Shown here: piece after piece, positions 30,826 to 40,638 of the stretch
Numbering within the stretch: position 1 is the first letter of the stretch
Layout of the letters: each line of letters begins with the position of its first letter
Source of the DNA: Caballeronia grimmiae
GTDB lineage: Bacteria > Pseudomonadota > Gammaproteobacteria > Burkholderiales > Burkholderiaceae
DNA length: 64,000 nucleotides
Assembly (NCBI RefSeq): GCF_000698555.1
Contig: NZ_JFHE01000017.1
Location: forward strand, 1-64,000
Direction of reading: 5' to 3'
Notes under the pieces: generated by a model
Databases searched by the model: none
Seen by the model: the letters and a program-made list of their open reading frames with translations, nothing else
What the model was told of the DNA's origin: nothing
Translations under genes and position numbers: made by a program

Positions 30826-31073
30826 AAGGCGGGCTGAAAGTGCGGGAATTAGAATAGAGATTCCAACGCATTGTAGCGCCAAACCCCTACGGTTTCGGGA
30901 CGGCAGTCCGTGCATTTCGGCTATAAGTGCCGTGACTGCCAAACGTCTGATCGCATGGCGCGGCAAGGCTCGCAGCGCATCGTCCTGTTTTTTCGAGATA
31001 TAGGCGGCGGTTCTCGATCGTTCGGATTCCAGCCTTGTCGTTATCGCCGTTCCGTTTTTGCAGCGCACAAAAA

Positions 31074-32078
31074 ATGACTCATTCGCCGACGATGCTCTCC
31101 GAGTTCTCCTTAATCGACCGCTTCTTCGCACGCCGCGCGAAAACGCCCGCGCCGCGTCAGGGCGACGCGCCGCTCGGCATCGGCGACGACTGCGCGCTGA
31201 TCGCGCCGCCCGCGGGGCATCAGTTGGCCATCTCGACGGACATGCTCGTCGAAGGACGTCACTTCTTCCCCGATGTCGATCCGTACGCGCTCGGTCACAA
31301 GGCGCTCGCCGTCAATTTGTCGGACCTTGCCGCGATGGGGGCGAAGCCGCACGCGTTCACGCTCGCCCTCGCGTTGCCGCGCGCCGATGAAGCGTGGCTC
31401 CAAGCGTTCAGCGACGGCCTGTTCGCGCTGGCCGACCGCTTCGGCTGCGCGCTGATCGGCGGCGACACGACGAGCGGACCGCTCAACATCTGCATCACCG
31501 TATTCGGCGATGTACCGCACCACACGGCGCTGCGTCGCGATGCAGCGAAGCCGGGCGACGACATCTATGTTTCCGGCACGCTCGGCGATGCCCGCGCGGC
31601 ACTCGGCGCGATGCTCGGCGAATGGCAAGCGCCGGACGCTGCGGCATCGGCGTGGCGGCGCGCGCTCGAACGCCCCGAACCGCGCGTGGCGCTCGGCATG
31701 GCGCTCGGGGGCATCGCGCACGCGGCGCTCGATATCTCCGATGGCCTCGCCGGCGACCTCATGCATATCCTGAAGCGCTCGAACGTGCGGGCAACCGTCG
31801 ATGCCGACGCCGTCCCCTGCTCAGACGCCGTGCGCGCCATGCCGGACGCCGCGCGCCGCCAATGCACGCTCGCGGGCGGCGACGACTACGAGCTTTGCTT
31901 CACCGCGCCGCGCACCGCACGCGATGCGATTGCGCGCATCGGCGAACGCGTGGGCGTGCCGCTGACCTGCATCGGTAGAATCGAATCTTTCGGTTCGCCG
32001 GAAATCGCGTGGCGCGACGGCGCCGGCGCTCCGCTTTCTTTGATGTTGCAAGGCTTCGACCACTTTCATGCAGACTGA
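31074..32078 (+). CDS. thiL: Thiamine-monophosphate kinase
   Basis: ATP-dependent phosphorylation of thiamine monophosphate to the cofactor. The protein begins MTHSPTMLSEFSLIDRFF; 334 residues from 31074, or six fewer from the ATG at 31092, with neither start having a clear ribosome binding site. Family motifs are GIGDDCALI, STDMLVEGRHF, LAVNLSDLAAMGA, LIGGDTTSGP, LDISDGLAGDL and AGGDDYELCF. Its end overlaps the start of pgpA by 11 bp, so they form one transcription unit. Confidence 0.93.
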   Translation: MTHSPTMLSEFSLIDRFFARRAKTPAPRQGDAPLGIGDDCALIAPPAGHQLAISTDMLVEGRHFFPDVDPYALGHKALAVNLSDLAAMGAKPHAFTLALALPRADEAWLQAFSDGLFALADRFGCALIGGDTTSGPLNICITVFGDVPHHTALRRDAAKPGDDIYVSGTLGDARAALGAMLGEWQAPDAAASAWRRALERPEPRVALGMALGGIAHAALDISDGLAGDLMHILKRSNVRATVDADAVPCSDAVRAMPDAARRQCTLAGGDDYELCFTAPRTARDAIARIGERVGVPLTCIGRIESFGSPEIAWRDGAGAPLSLMLQGFDHFHAD

Positions 32079-32601
32079 CCCGACTCTCGCGAACGCGCCC
32101 GACCGGCCGCGTCCCGCGCCGCGCAAGGCGACCGCGCGCTTCATGCTCAACCATCCCGTGCATATTCTGTCGCTCGGCTTCGGCAGCGGGCTGTCGCCTG
32201 TCGCACCGGGCACCGTCGGCACGCTCTTCGCGTGGGCGTCGTTCGTTGTGTTCAACCGGCATCTCACGGTTGCCGAATGGGGCGCGCTGATCGTCGTCGG
32301 CTACATTGCGGGATGCTGGTTCTGCAGCTTCACGGCGAAGAGGATGGGCGTCTCGGACCCGTCGGCGGTGGTGTGGGACGAGATCATCGCGTTCTGGCTG
32401 GTGCTGCTGTTCGTCACGCCCGCGACCTTCACCGGCCAGTTGTGGGCGTTCATCGTGTTCCGCTTCTTCGACATGGTGAAGCCGCCGCCCATCCGCTATT
32501 TCGACCGGCATCTGAAAGGCGGCTTCGGCATCATGTTCGATGATCTCGTCGCGGCGTTCTTCACGCTGCTCGTAATCGCGCTGTGGCGCATGACCGTTTG
32601 A
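32068..32601 (+). CDS. pgpA: Phosphatidylglycerophosphatase A
   Basis: Dephosphorylates phosphatidylglycerol phosphate in the inner membrane. 177 residues with the family start region HPVHILSLGFGSGLSPVAPGT, WDEIIAFW as the active-site acidic block and RFFDMVKPPPIRYFDR. Three to four hydrophobic helices are visible. It is coupled to thiL upstream and followed 28 bp later by pncC. Confidence 0.93.
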   Translation: MQTDPTLANAPDRPRPAPRKATARFMLNHPVHILSLGFGSGLSPVAPGTVGTLFAWASFVVFNRHLTVAEWGALIVVGYIAGCWFCSFTAKRMGVSDPSAVVWDEIIAFWLVLLFVTPATFTGQLWAFIVFRFFDMVKPPPIRYFDRHLKGGFGIMFDDLVAAFFTLLVIALWRMTV

Positions 32602-32629
32602 TTTCATTCCTCTCTTCGAGAACACCGCC

Positions 32630-33130
32630 ATGCCAACCGACACCGTCGTTCACCAACTCGCGATTCGCGTCAGCAACAAGCTGCGCGACGAACGACTGAT
32701 GCTCGCGACCGCCGAATCGTGCACGGGCGGCATGGTCGCCGCCGCGATCACGGACATCTCGGGCAGCAGCGCGTGGTTCGAGCGCGGTTTCGTCACGTAT
32801 TCGAATCTGGCGAAGACGGAGATGATCGGCGTGCCCGCCGCGCTGATCGAGCAGCACGGCGCGGTGAGCGAGCCGGTCGCGAAAGCGATGGCCGAAGGCG
32901 CGCTGCGCAACAGCCGCGCACAGGTATCGGTGTCGATCACGGGCGTGGCCGGCCCGGCGGGCGGCAGCGACGCGAAGCCGGTCGGCACCGTCTGCTTCGC
33001 GTGGAGCAACCGGCTGCATACGGCATTCGAGACGCTGCACTTCAAAGGCGACCGCGAGCAGGTGCGAACGCAGGCGGCGGCGCATGCGCTGAGAGGCTTG
33101 CTGGAGTTTCTCGAACAGCGCGAGCGATGA
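32630..33130 (+). CDS. pncC: Nicotinamide-nucleotide amidohydrolase (CinA C-terminal domain family)
   Basis: Deamidates NMN to nicotinate mononucleotide in NAD recycling. 166 residues, a stand-alone CinA C-terminal domain, with TAESCTGGMVAAAITDISGS (the catalytic serine is expected here), RGFVTYSN, GAVSEPVAKAMAEGA and VSITGVAGPAGGS. It is the third gene of the thiL-pgpA-pncC unit. Confidence 0.93.
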   Translation: MPTDTVVHQLAIRVSNKLRDERLMLATAESCTGGMVAAAITDISGSSAWFERGFVTYSNLAKTEMIGVPAALIEQHGAVSEPVAKAMAEGALRNSRAQVSVSITGVAGPAGGSDAKPVGTVCFAWSNRLHTAFETLHFKGDREQVRTQAAAHALRGLLEFLEQRER

Positions 33131-33228
33131 GAGGCGGGCAGTCGCAAGATGCGGGCGCAGTGGCCCGCTTCCCGGAGGAATACATTCAGGCGCTCTTCAC
33201 GCCGACATCCGGCGCGTGAGCGTGCGGT

Positions 33229-34044
33229 TCATCGATACGCGTTGATCGTATCGCGTGTCTTCTTCGCGGCAACGGCCGCTGCGTCGGCGTAGTCATCGCC
33301 CTTGCCGGCGTAGATGATCGCCCGCGATGAGTTGATGAGCATGCCGGCGCCGTTGGCCGTGCGGCCTGCACGCACGGTCGCTTCGACATCGCCGCCCTGC
33401 GCGCCAATGCCGGGAATCAGCAGCGGCATATTTCCGACGATGCCCCGCACCGCTTCGATCTCCTTCGGAAACGTCGCGCCGACGACGAGGCCGAGCTGGC
33501 CCTGATCATTCCACTTCGTCGCCGCGAGCTTCGCCACGACCTGATACAGCGGCTGACCATCGGACGTCGTCAGGAATTGCAGGTCCGAGCCGCCCGGGTT
33601 CGACGTGCGGCACAGCACGATCACGCCCTTTCCCTCATGCGCGAGATACGGCTCGATCGAATCGAAGCCCATGTACGGATTGACCGTCACGGCATCGGCC
33701 TTGTAGCGCTCGAAGGCTTCCTTTGCGTATTGCTCCGCCGTGCTGCCGATATCGCCGCGCTTTGCATCGAGAATCACCGGAATGCCAGGATGCTTTTCGT
33801 GGATATGCGCGATCAGCGCTTCGAGCTGGTCTTCCGCGCGATGCGCCGCGAAGTATGCGATCTGCGGCTTGAACGACGACGCGTACGGCGCGGTGGCGTC
33901 GGCGATGGTCTTGCAGAACTCGAAGATCGCGTCGGCGCGGCCGTTGAGCGCGCCCGGAAACTTCGACGGCTCGGGATCGAGGCCGACGCACAAGAGCGAT
34001 TGGGTCCGCGACCACGCGGCGTTGAGAGACTGGATGAAGGACAT
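33229..34044 (-). CDS. pyrF: Orotidine 5'-phosphate decarboxylase (type 2)
   Basis: Last step of UMP synthesis. 271 residues from the ATG at 34044 ([24 protein letters not shown]); ten more residues are possible from 34074, and neither start has a clear ribosome binding site. The catalytic motif [18 protein letters not shown] is that of the longer type 2 enzymes, with AVTVNPYMG and IPGIGAQGG following. It is convergent with pncC. Confidence 0.95.
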   Translation of the reverse strand: MSFIQSLNAAWSRTQSLLCVGLDPEPSKFPGALNGRADAIFEFCKTIADATAPYASSFKPQIAYFAAHRAEDQLEALIAHIHEKHPGIPVILDAKRGDIGSTAEQYAKEAFERYKADAVTVNPYMGFDSIEPYLAHEGKGVIVLCRTSNPGGSDLQFLTTSDGQPLYQVVAKLAATKWNDQGQLGLVVGATFPKEIEAVRGIVGNMPLLIPGIGAQGGDVEATVRAGRTANGAGMLINSSRAIIYAGKGDDYADAAAVAAKKTRDTINAYR

Positions 34045-34377
34045 GGCGGGCAAGTCTGGAAGCGTCGAAGGCATAAATTTTAGCGTATCGCTCTTGGAAG
34101 AATGATGCGCATCGGGGCTGATTCGTCCGTCTCCTCCTAAAGACCGGACCAGGCAGTTTCAGAATTTGCCGGCAAAATTGAGATTATCCTGATAGTAAGC
34201 GCCGTAGCATCGATCAAGAATGGCTATATACACGAGGCGGATGCTTACCAAGGCTTATATTCTCCAGCCGGAGTCAGCAGCACTGTGTGAATCTTGCCAA
34301 TCCGTGCGCCCAAAGTTCGAGGCGTGCTGAGTACGCGCCCGATAACTTTTATTAGCGCATCAGGAATTCATAAATTC
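34045..34377. other. AT-rich spacer upstream of the oxygenase gene
   Basis: No gene is supported. Composition becomes clearly more AT-rich from about 34150 onwards, continuing into the oxygenase gene, which suggests both were acquired together. No mobile-element ends or target duplication were recognised. Confidence 0.35.
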
Positions 34378-35109
34378 ATGACAGTTACTTCAGAGACTTC
34401 GCCAGACTTCACCCAGTTTCACGAGCACGCTTTTAGCCCGTCAGAGTGCGCGGTGCTGATCGAGCGGTTCAATCAATCGGAATACAAAATAACCGGATCA
34501 GCCGGAGGCCAGATTCAACAGTCAGTAAAACGCAGCACCGACCTCATAATTAGCCTTCATCGGGAATGGGATGACGTCAATGCGTTTCTCAATCAAAGAA
34601 TCCTGCAATACCTTATTCAATATATTCGCAGCTATCCCTTTGTGCTGAACAGTAATATCAGACAGGCCCCGACGCCCGGATCGGGCCGAACCGTCCTGCG
34701 CGATGTTGCTCCGCTAGAATTTCCTTCATTGACCGACCAGGAGTTGATCGAGGCCATCGACCTTTTCTTTATGCCCGGGTCTATCAATCTGCAGCATTAC
34801 GCGGCCAATGTAGGGGGCTATCCGGCCTGGCACAGTGAATATCACGCCCAGAACCTCGATGGCCTTCACCGGGCCCTCTTCTGGGTGGTCTACCTGAACG
34901 AAGAGTTCGACGAAGGCGAAACCGAGTTCTTTTTTCAACGGACCAAAATCAAGCCGCGCACCGGTTCCCTTCTCATAGCTCCAGCAGGATTCACGCACAC
35001 GCACCGTGGCAATGTGCCGAAAAACGGAGACAAGTACATTGCCACGAGTTGGGTCATGTTGAAACCGGCGGCAGCTCTGATGAATCAAGCCGCTTCGGCC
35101 GCACAGTAA
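34378..35109 (+). CDS. 2-oxoglutarate/Fe(II)-dependent oxygenase, prolyl 4-hydroxylase-like
   Basis: 243 residues from the ATG at 34378 (MTVTSETSPDFTQFHEHAF). The core fits the double-stranded beta helix of this superfamily: metal site His152-x-Glu154 in AWHSEYH (Glu instead of the usual Asp) and His209, then the 2-oxoglutarate lysine Lys219 in HRGNVPKNGDKYIATSW, which parallels the prolyl hydroxylase block HAGxPVxxGxKY. FWVVYLNEEFDEGETEF is the typical central strand. The substrate cannot be told. Base composition is lower in GC than neighbours and it sits alone between pyrF and the sugar cluster, both signs of transfer. Confidence 0.8.
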   Translation: MTVTSETSPDFTQFHEHAFSPSECAVLIERFNQSEYKITGSAGGQIQQSVKRSTDLIISLHREWDDVNAFLNQRILQYLIQYIRSYPFVLNSNIRQAPTPGSGRTVLRDVAPLEFPSLTDQELIEAIDLFFMPGSINLQHYAANVGGYPAWHSEYHAQNLDGLHRALFWVVYLNEEFDEGETEFFFQRTKIKPRTGSLLIAPAGFTHTHRGNVPKNGDKYIATSWVMLKPAAALMNQAASAAQ

Positions 35110-35170
35110 CTCGTGCGTCGATTTATTCGCGCCGACAGCCGCCTATTCGGTGGCCGGCGCGTATCGCGCT

Positions 35171-36250
35171 TCACCTCAGCAAGCCTTCGCGCTTCCGCGC
35201 ACGCCGTGCCCCTTCCCCGATGCGCTCGACGGTGAAGCGAAACTCCCGCGCCAGCCGCTCGCCGGGCGCGAGCACGGTCATCCCGTGCGCCTCGCCGCCG
35301 CCGGGCAGATTCACCGCGTTGATCGGATGATCGACCGGCTCGAAACAGAAGAAGTCCTCGCCGGGCGGCGCATAGAGCACGTAGTAATCGGTATCGGCGG
35401 CGATCGTGAGCGACAGGCGGCGCTTCGGCCACAGCACGCTCGTGCGTCCGCTCCAGCCGGTGAACGCGTTATTCACCATTTCCGATGGCATCGGATAAGC
35501 GACGCCGAATTGCCACGCAGGCGGCGCGGGAACGTGACGGACCGGCAGCCAGTCGTCGCCACAAAGCCACAGCCCGCCCGCCGCGGCGGATAGTTCGGTA
35601 TCGGTTTCGCGCATCAGAAACGGATGCAATCCGAGGCCGAATGGCAGCGCTGCATCGCCGCTATTGCGCACTTCGAGCGTGACGACGAGCGTCGCGTCTT
35701 CGAGCGCGTAAGTCTGCGCCGCGTGAAACGAGTACGGCTTGCCGTCGTGGCGATCGAGCGTCAGGCGCACGCGCGTCGCCTCTTCCTCTTCGACCTCCCA
35801 CGCGCCGAGCCAGCCGTCGCCATGCAGCGGCAGCGGTTCGTCGGGACGATTCGGCGGCACGTCGACCGCGCGTCCGGAGAACTGGAAATGCCCGTTGCCG
35901 ATGCGGTTCGAATACGGCAAGAGCGGATAGCACGCGAGCTCGTTCGGGTCAGTGCCGGGACCGGGATCGGCGCACGGCCGGAAGATCGGCACGAGCACGC
36001 CTTCGTGGCGCCAGTCGAAACGCGTGATGCCGCCGCCGAGCGCCGGCGCGACCTCGAGCCGCAAGTGCGCGTTCACCAGCGTGATGCAGCCTTCGACGTC
36101 CGCGCCGCCCATCGCCACGACCGCGGTGTGCGGACCGGGGCGGATTGGCGGTTCGGAGGCGGCGGCGAGGCGCGAGCGGCGAGCGTTCGCCTGCGCGGTG
36201 GATGTCGTCGATGCGGATTTCAGCCTTTGCTCCGTGCGCGCAACAGTCAT
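35171..36250 (-). CDS. Aldose 1-epimerase family protein
   Basis: Interconverts alpha and beta anomers of an aldose, here feeding the sugar dehydrogenase of the cluster. 359 residues from the ATG at 36250. Mutarotase features are YPLLPYSNRIGNG, LPLHGDGWLGAWEV, FGLGLHPFL (active-site histidines) and FCFEPVDHPINAVN (catalytic Glu region). It is the last gene of the minus-strand sugar cluster, 81 bp after the lactonase. The first 45 residues are Ala/Ser/Arg-rich and probably disordered. Confidence 0.88.
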   Translation of the reverse strand: MTVARTEQRLKSASTTSTAQANARRSRLAAASEPPIRPGPHTAVVAMGGADVEGCITLVNAHLRLEVAPALGGGITRFDWRHEGVLVPIFRPCADPGPGTDPNELACYPLLPYSNRIGNGHFQFSGRAVDVPPNRPDEPLPLHGDGWLGAWEVEEEEATRVRLTLDRHDGKPYSFHAAQTYALEDATLVVTLEVRNSGDAALPFGLGLHPFLMRETDTELSAAAGGLWLCGDDWLPVRHVPAPPAWQFGVAYPMPSEMVNNAFTGWSGRTSVLWPKRRLSLTIAADTDYYVLYAPPGEDFFCFEPVDHPINAVNLPGGGEAHGMTVLAPGERLAREFRFTVERIGEGARRARKREGLLR

Positions 36251-36331
36251 GACTCGTGCTCCATCGAGAGGCGACCGACCCGGCATCGCCGGGGCCAGAG
36301 CGGGCGGCGCGTCAGTGCGCGCCGCCTCGTT

Positions 36332-37225
36332 TTATCCGTTCAGCTTGCCGGCGAAGACCGGTTCCGCGATGCCGCGCACGCCGGGCTGCGCGGTGAAGAT
36401 GCCGCCCGCGTGCGGATCGGCGTCGAGCGCATCGTCGTCCAGACCGGCGCGCGCCGTCGTGATGAAAAGCGTATCGAGCGATGCCCCGCCGAACGCGACG
36501 CAACTCGGCTGCGCGCTCCGCACCGCGATGCGCGCCGTCTCGCGGCCATCGGGCGCATAACGCACGACGCGCCGGCCGGCCCATTGTGCGTTCCACAGGC
36601 CGCCGTCGGCATCGACGATCGAGCCATCGGGGAAGCCCGTGTCATCGGACAGTTCGACGAACACGCGTTGATTGCCGAAGTCCGGATAATCGCACGCGCG
36701 GATGTGGCGCGTCGGCGTGTCGCAGTAATACATCGTCGCGCCGTCCGGGCTGAACGCCGTGCTGTTGTTGATCGCGAAATCGCCGAGCGGCAGGCGTTCC
36801 AGCGACAAGTCCAGATTCAGCCGATACATCCCGCCGATGGGCTGGGCGTCGTCGACATCGTGCTTGGTGCCGAACACGAAGCGCCCTTCACGATCGCAGC
36901 GGCCGTCGTTGAGACGCGTCGGCAGATGCGCTTCCACTTCGACGATCGTCTCGATCTTCCCCGACGCAATCTCGAAGAACGCGAGCCGCGACGCGAGACC
37001 CAGCAACAGCACGTTCGGATCGGCGCACAAGGCGAAGCAGGCAAGGCGTTCGGGCATCGCGAACGATGCCGTCGCGCCGTCGCGCGGGTCGTAGCGCCAC
37101 AGGCGCTTGCCTTCGATATCCGTCCACCAGAAGCGCCCGCTCGCGGCGCACCACGTCGCGCCTTCGCCGAGTTCGCACCGGCTGTCGATCAGAAGCTGCG
37201 CATCCATCGCGTGCGCGCTGTTCAT
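36332..37225 (-). CDS. SMP-30/gluconolactonase family sugar lactonase
   Basis: Hydrolyses the aldonolactone made by the sugar dehydrogenase. 297 residues forming a six-bladed propeller; metal-binding residues are expected in LGEGATWCAASGRFWWTDIE (Glu), PTRLNDGRCDREGRFVFGT (Asn), FAINNSTAFSPDG and FPDGSIVDADGGLWNA (Asp). The start overlaps the upstream SDR stop by one base (TGATG), so translation is coupled, supporting paired action on one sugar. By context it is an L-arabinolactonase or galactonolactonase. Confidence 0.9.
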   Translation of the reverse strand: MNSAHAMDAQLLIDSRCELGEGATWCAASGRFWWTDIEGKRLWRYDPRDGATASFAMPERLACFALCADPNVLLLGLASRLAFFEIASGKIETIVEVEAHLPTRLNDGRCDREGRFVFGTKHDVDDAQPIGGMYRLNLDLSLERLPLGDFAINNSTAFSPDGATMYYCDTPTRHIRACDYPDFGNQRVFVELSDDTGFPDGSIVDADGGLWNAQWAGRRVVRYAPDGRETARIAVRSAQPSCVAFGGASLDTLFITTARAGLDDDALDADPHAGGIFTAQPGVRGIAEPVFAGKLNG

Positions 37226-38010
37226 CAGGACCACCCTGCATCGACGATCATGTCCTGCGCCGTCATCATGCTGCTGTCGTCGGACGCGAGGAACAGCGCC
37301 GCGCGTGCGAGGTGATGCGGCAGCAGTTCGCCGTCGATGCATTGCCCTTGCTTGAGCGCGAGCTTGCCGGCTTCGTCGAACCACAGCCGCTTCTGCTTCT
37401 CGGTCAGCACCCAGCCCGGCACGAGCGTGTTGACGCGAATGCCGAACTTGCCGACATCGCGCGCAAGGCCGCGCGTCATGCCTTGCACCGCCGATTTCGC
37501 CGTCAGATACACCGGCATGCCGCTGTTCTTCAGCATCCAGCTGACGGAGCCGAGATTGATGATCGAGCCGCCGCCCAGTTGCTTCATGTCGTCGATGACG
37601 GCCTGCGCCGCGAAGAACTGATGGCGGACGTTCACCGCGATGCACGCATCGTAGTACTCGGGCGTCACGTCCGCGATCGCATGGCGCTGGTCGTTGGCCG
37701 CGTTGTTCACGAGCACGCCGATCGGCCCGAGCGCGCTGCGCACATCGGCGATGCCCTGACGCAATGCGCCGATGTCGGTGAGATCGACGCGCAGGAACAT
37801 TGGGCGCACGCGGTCCGCGCCCGGCGATGCGCCAAGCTGGTCCGCGAGCGCTTCGCCCGCGCTGGTGTCGATATCGAAGAATGCGACTTTTGCGCCCTGA
37901 TCGAAGAAATGTTCGACGAAGGCCGCGCCGATGCCGGTCGCGCCGCCGGTGATGAGCACCGTCTTGCCGGCGAGGCTCGGATAGCGCGCGAGTTTGCTGT
38001 CGATTGCCAT
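37225..38010 (-). CDS. Short-chain dehydrogenase, probable aldose 1-dehydrogenase
   Basis: 261 residues of the classical SDR family: cofactor loop TGGATGIG near residue 21, VNNAAND, catalytic Ser in LGSVSWM and Tyr-x-x-x-Lys in YLTAKSAV. Close placement 12 bp after the permease gene and translational coupling to a lactonase point to oxidation of the imported aldose (L-arabinose or D-galactose) to its lactone. Substrate assignment is inference. Confidence 0.88.
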   Translation of the reverse strand: MAIDSKLARYPSLAGKTVLITGGATGIGAAFVEHFFDQGAKVAFFDIDTSAGEALADQLGASPGADRVRPMFLRVDLTDIGALRQGIADVRSALGPIGVLVNNAANDQRHAIADVTPEYYDACIAVNVRHQFFAAQAVIDDMKQLGGGSIINLGSVSWMLKNSGMPVYLTAKSAVQGMTRGLARDVGKFGIRVNTLVPGWVLTEKQKRLWFDEAGKLALKQGQCIDGELLPHHLARAALFLASDDSSMMTAQDMIVDAGWS

Positions 38011-38022
38011 ATCTCTTCCTGA

Positions 38023-39039
38023 TTAATCCCGCGATCCGCGGTTCTTCAACTGGTCGAGCAACACCGCGGCGAGCAGGATCGCGCCGCGCACGAGGTACTG
38101 ATAGAACGCGTCGATGTTGAGCAGGTTCATCACGTTCTCGACGGTGCCCATGATGAGCACGCCGATCACGACGCCCGAAATCGTCGCGCGTCCGCCGAGC
38201 AGCGACACGCCGCCGAGCACGCACGCCGAAATCACGTTGAGCTCGAAGCCTTGCGCCGCGTTCGGCTGCCCCGACGTGATTCGCGATGCAAGGATAACGC
38301 CGGCCAGCGCCGTCACCGCGCCCTGGATCAGAAAAATCCACACGCGCGTGCGTTCCACGTTGATGCCCGCGAGCCGCGACGCCTCCGGATTGCCGCCGAT
38401 GGCAAGCGTGTTGCGCCCGTACACGGTCTGGTTCAGCAACACGCCGAACACGACGAAACACGCAAGCGTCACCCAGATAGGCAGGGAGATTCCGAGCATC
38501 GACAAGCCACCGAGCGCAATGAACGTATCCGACGACACGCCCACCGCCTGCCCATGCGACACGATGAAGCCGAGCCCGCGCACGATTTCCATCGTGGCCA
38601 GCGTGGTGATCAGCGCGTTGATGCGCAGATACGCAATCACCGCGCCGTTCACGAAGCCGATCACCGCGCCCGCCGCAACAGCAGCAATGATCGCGATAAA
38701 CGTGTTGTCGGTCGCGTTCAGCACCATCGCGCACAGCACGCCGGCGAAGGCGATCGTCGATCCCACCGACAAGTCGAAGTCGCGCGACGCGAGACAGAAC
38801 ATCATCGTGCACGCGACCATGCCGATCTGCGAAATCGACAGCGCGAGACCGAGCATGTTCTCGATCGAGAAGAAGTGATCGACGGAAAGCGACATCGTCA
38901 CGAACATCACGATGAAGATCACGATCAGGCTGTACTCCGTGATCTGCTGCCACCACTTCTGTTTGTCGTTCTTCTGCGGGATCAGCGCGTTCGCGACCGT
39001 TTCGCTCGCCTGTCCCACGATGTTTTCTCTTGCTTCCAT
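38023..39039 (-). CDS. araH: Sugar ABC transporter permease (AraH type)
   Basis: Inner-membrane channel subunit of a CUT2 sugar importer. 338 residues with about eight to ten hydrophobic helices after a soluble N-terminus; conserved SRDFDLSVGSTIAFAGVL, GNPEASRLAGINVER and SLLGGRATISGVVIGVLI. It is 18 bp downstream of the ATPase gene. Assignment to arabinose rather than ribose or galactose rests on the binding protein and catabolic genes. Confidence 0.88.
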   Translation of the reverse strand: MEARENIVGQASETVANALIPQKNDKQKWWQQITEYSLIVIFIVMFVTMSLSVDHFFSIENMLGLALSISQIGMVACTMMFCLASRDFDLSVGSTIAFAGVLCAMVLNATDNTFIAIIAAVAAGAVIGFVNGAVIAYLRINALITTLATMEIVRGLGFIVSHGQAVGVSSDTFIALGGLSMLGISLPIWVTLACFVVFGVLLNQTVYGRNTLAIGGNPEASRLAGINVERTRVWIFLIQGAVTALAGVILASRITSGQPNAAQGFELNVISACVLGGVSLLGGRATISGVVIGVLIMGTVENVMNLLNIDAFYQYLVRGAILLAAVLLDQLKNRGSRD

Positions 39040-39057
39040 GATTCGCTCCTCTTGTCT

Positions 39058-40572
39058 TTACGCGGCCTGCGCAACCGTCTCGGCCTGCGGCAACGCAAGG
39101 CTCAGCACCGATTGTTCGCTCGCCTTCCCGCGCGGCAATTCGCCCGCGATCCGCCCCTGCCGCATCACGACGATGCGATCGGATACGCCCAGCACTTCCG
39201 GCAACTCCGACGAAATCATCACGATCGCGCAGCCGCGCTCCGCAAGCTGATAGATCACGTTGTAGATTTCGTGCTTCGCGCCGACGTCGATGCCGCGCGT
39301 CGGTTCGTCGAGAATGACGACCTTCAGATCCGGCTCCGCGAGCCAGCGCGACAGAATCGCCTTCTGCTGATTGCCGCCCGACAGGAAACGGATGCGCTGC
39401 TTGCGGCTCGGCGTCTTGATCTTCAGCAACTGGATGAAACGGTCGGCCGTCTGCGCTTCCTTCTTGCGGTCGAGAAACAGACCGCCGCGCAAATAATGAC
39501 GGCGGCACGAGATGTTGATGTTCTCAGCGACCGTCGCCATCGCGACGATGCCCTCTTCCTTGCGATCCTCCGGACACAGCACGATGCCGTGACGGATCGC
39601 TTCGCCGGTGCTGCGTATCCTGATCGGCTGGCCGTCGAGCTGGATGTCGCCGCCCTTCTTCTTGTCCGCGCCGTACACGAGATGCATCAGCTCGCTGCGG
39701 CCCGCGCCGACCAGTCCGAAGAAGCCGACGATCTCGCCGCGCTTCACCTCGAAGCTTGCTGGCGCGCTCAAGGCATCGCCCTGCACGTTCTTCACGGAAA
39801 AGCGCACTTCGCGCAACTCGCGCGCCCGATAGTTATAGATGTCGCTAATTTCGCGGCCGACCATTTCCTGCACGAGCGTATCGCGCGACACTTCGGCGAG
39901 CCGCGTGTGCGACGCGATCTTGCGGCCGTCGCGGAAAATCGTGCAGGCGTCGCACAGTTCGTAAATCTCGTCCATGCGATGCGAGATATAGATCAGAGCG
40001 CGCTTGTCGGCCTTCAGGTCGCGCACGAGCTTGAACAGCACTTCCGTCTCGCGATGCGACAGCGACGAAGTCGGCTCATCGAGCGCGATCACGCGCGCAT
40101 TGCGCAACAGCGCCTTGCAGATTTCGACCATCTGCCGCTGCGCGATGGAGAGCTTGCGCAGCTTGGCGCTCGGATCGAGATCGACGCCCATCGCCGCGAG
40201 CCGCTCGCGCACGTGCTTTTTCGCGGCGCTCTTGTTGACCCAGCCGAGCCGGTTCGGCAACGCGCCGAGCAGCAGGTTTTCGGACACGGTGAGGTCCGGC
40301 ACGTACTGCAACTCCTGATGGATCACCGCGATGCCCGACGCGATCGATGCCGCCGCGCTTCCGAAGTGCACTTCTTTTTCGTCGATGAGCACACGCCCCG
40401 AATCGGGCTGATACTCGCCGCCGAGAATCTTCAACAAGGTCGATTTGCCCGCGCCGTTCTCGCCCATCAAACCGTGAACTTCGCCGGCATTGACGTCGAA
40501 CGACACGCCGTCGAGCGCACGCACGCCTGGAAACACCTTGCCGATATTGTCAAAACGCAGCGTCGCTGACAC
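39058..40572 (-). CDS. araG: Sugar ABC transporter ATP-binding protein (AraG type)
   Basis: Double ATPase of a CUT2 importer, 504 residues. The first cassette has a full Walker A (GENGAGKST, about residue 37) and signature [15 protein letters not shown]; the second has the degenerate Walker [10 protein letters not shown] usual for this family, signature [15 protein letters not shown] and [15 protein letters not shown]. It follows the binding-protein gene after a stem-loop and precedes the permease. Confidence 0.93.
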   Translation of the reverse strand: MSATLRFDNIGKVFPGVRALDGVSFDVNAGEVHGLMGENGAGKSTLLKILGGEYQPDSGRVLIDEKEVHFGSAAASIASGIAVIHQELQYVPDLTVSENLLLGALPNRLGWVNKSAAKKHVRERLAAMGVDLDPSAKLRKLSIAQRQMVEICKALLRNARVIALDEPTSSLSHRETEVLFKLVRDLKADKRALIYISHRMDEIYELCDACTIFRDGRKIASHTRLAEVSRDTLVQEMVGREISDIYNYRARELREVRFSVKNVQGDALSAPASFEVKRGEIVGFFGLVGAGRSELMHLVYGADKKKGGDIQLDGQPIRIRSTGEAIRHGIVLCPEDRKEEGIVAMATVAENINISCRRHYLRGGLFLDRKKEAQTADRFIQLLKIKTPSRKQRIRFLSGGNQQKAILSRWLAEPDLKVVILDEPTRGIDVGAKHEIYNVIYQLAERGCAIVMISSELPEVLGVSDRIVVMRQGRIAGELPRGKASEQSVLSLALPQAETVAQAA

Positions 40573-40595
40573 ATCGCCTCCTTTGTCGCCAATGC

Positions 40596-40623
40596 GCGGG
40601 CCGCTTCCTGCAACGCGGCCCGC
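40596..40623 (-). other. Intercistronic stem-loop between araF and araG
   Basis: Perfect 9-bp stem GCGGGCCGC (40596-40604) / GCGGCCCGC (40615-40623) with a 10-base loop and no T run. Its position just after the binding-protein stop suits a partial terminator or mRNA stabiliser that raises binding-protein output over the membrane subunits. Confidence 0.6.
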
Positions 40624-40638
40624 TTCGCTTCACCCGAT

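Noticed and set aside
36332..39508. A single 1058-codon minus-strand gene
   Set aside because: Only its last 297 codons are a real gene (SMP-30 lactonase). The rest is out of frame with the SDR and permease genes it crosses.
38251..40569. A 772-codon plus-strand frame
   Set aside because: Antisense to araG and araH, Arg/His-rich composition typical of shadow frames in high-GC DNA.
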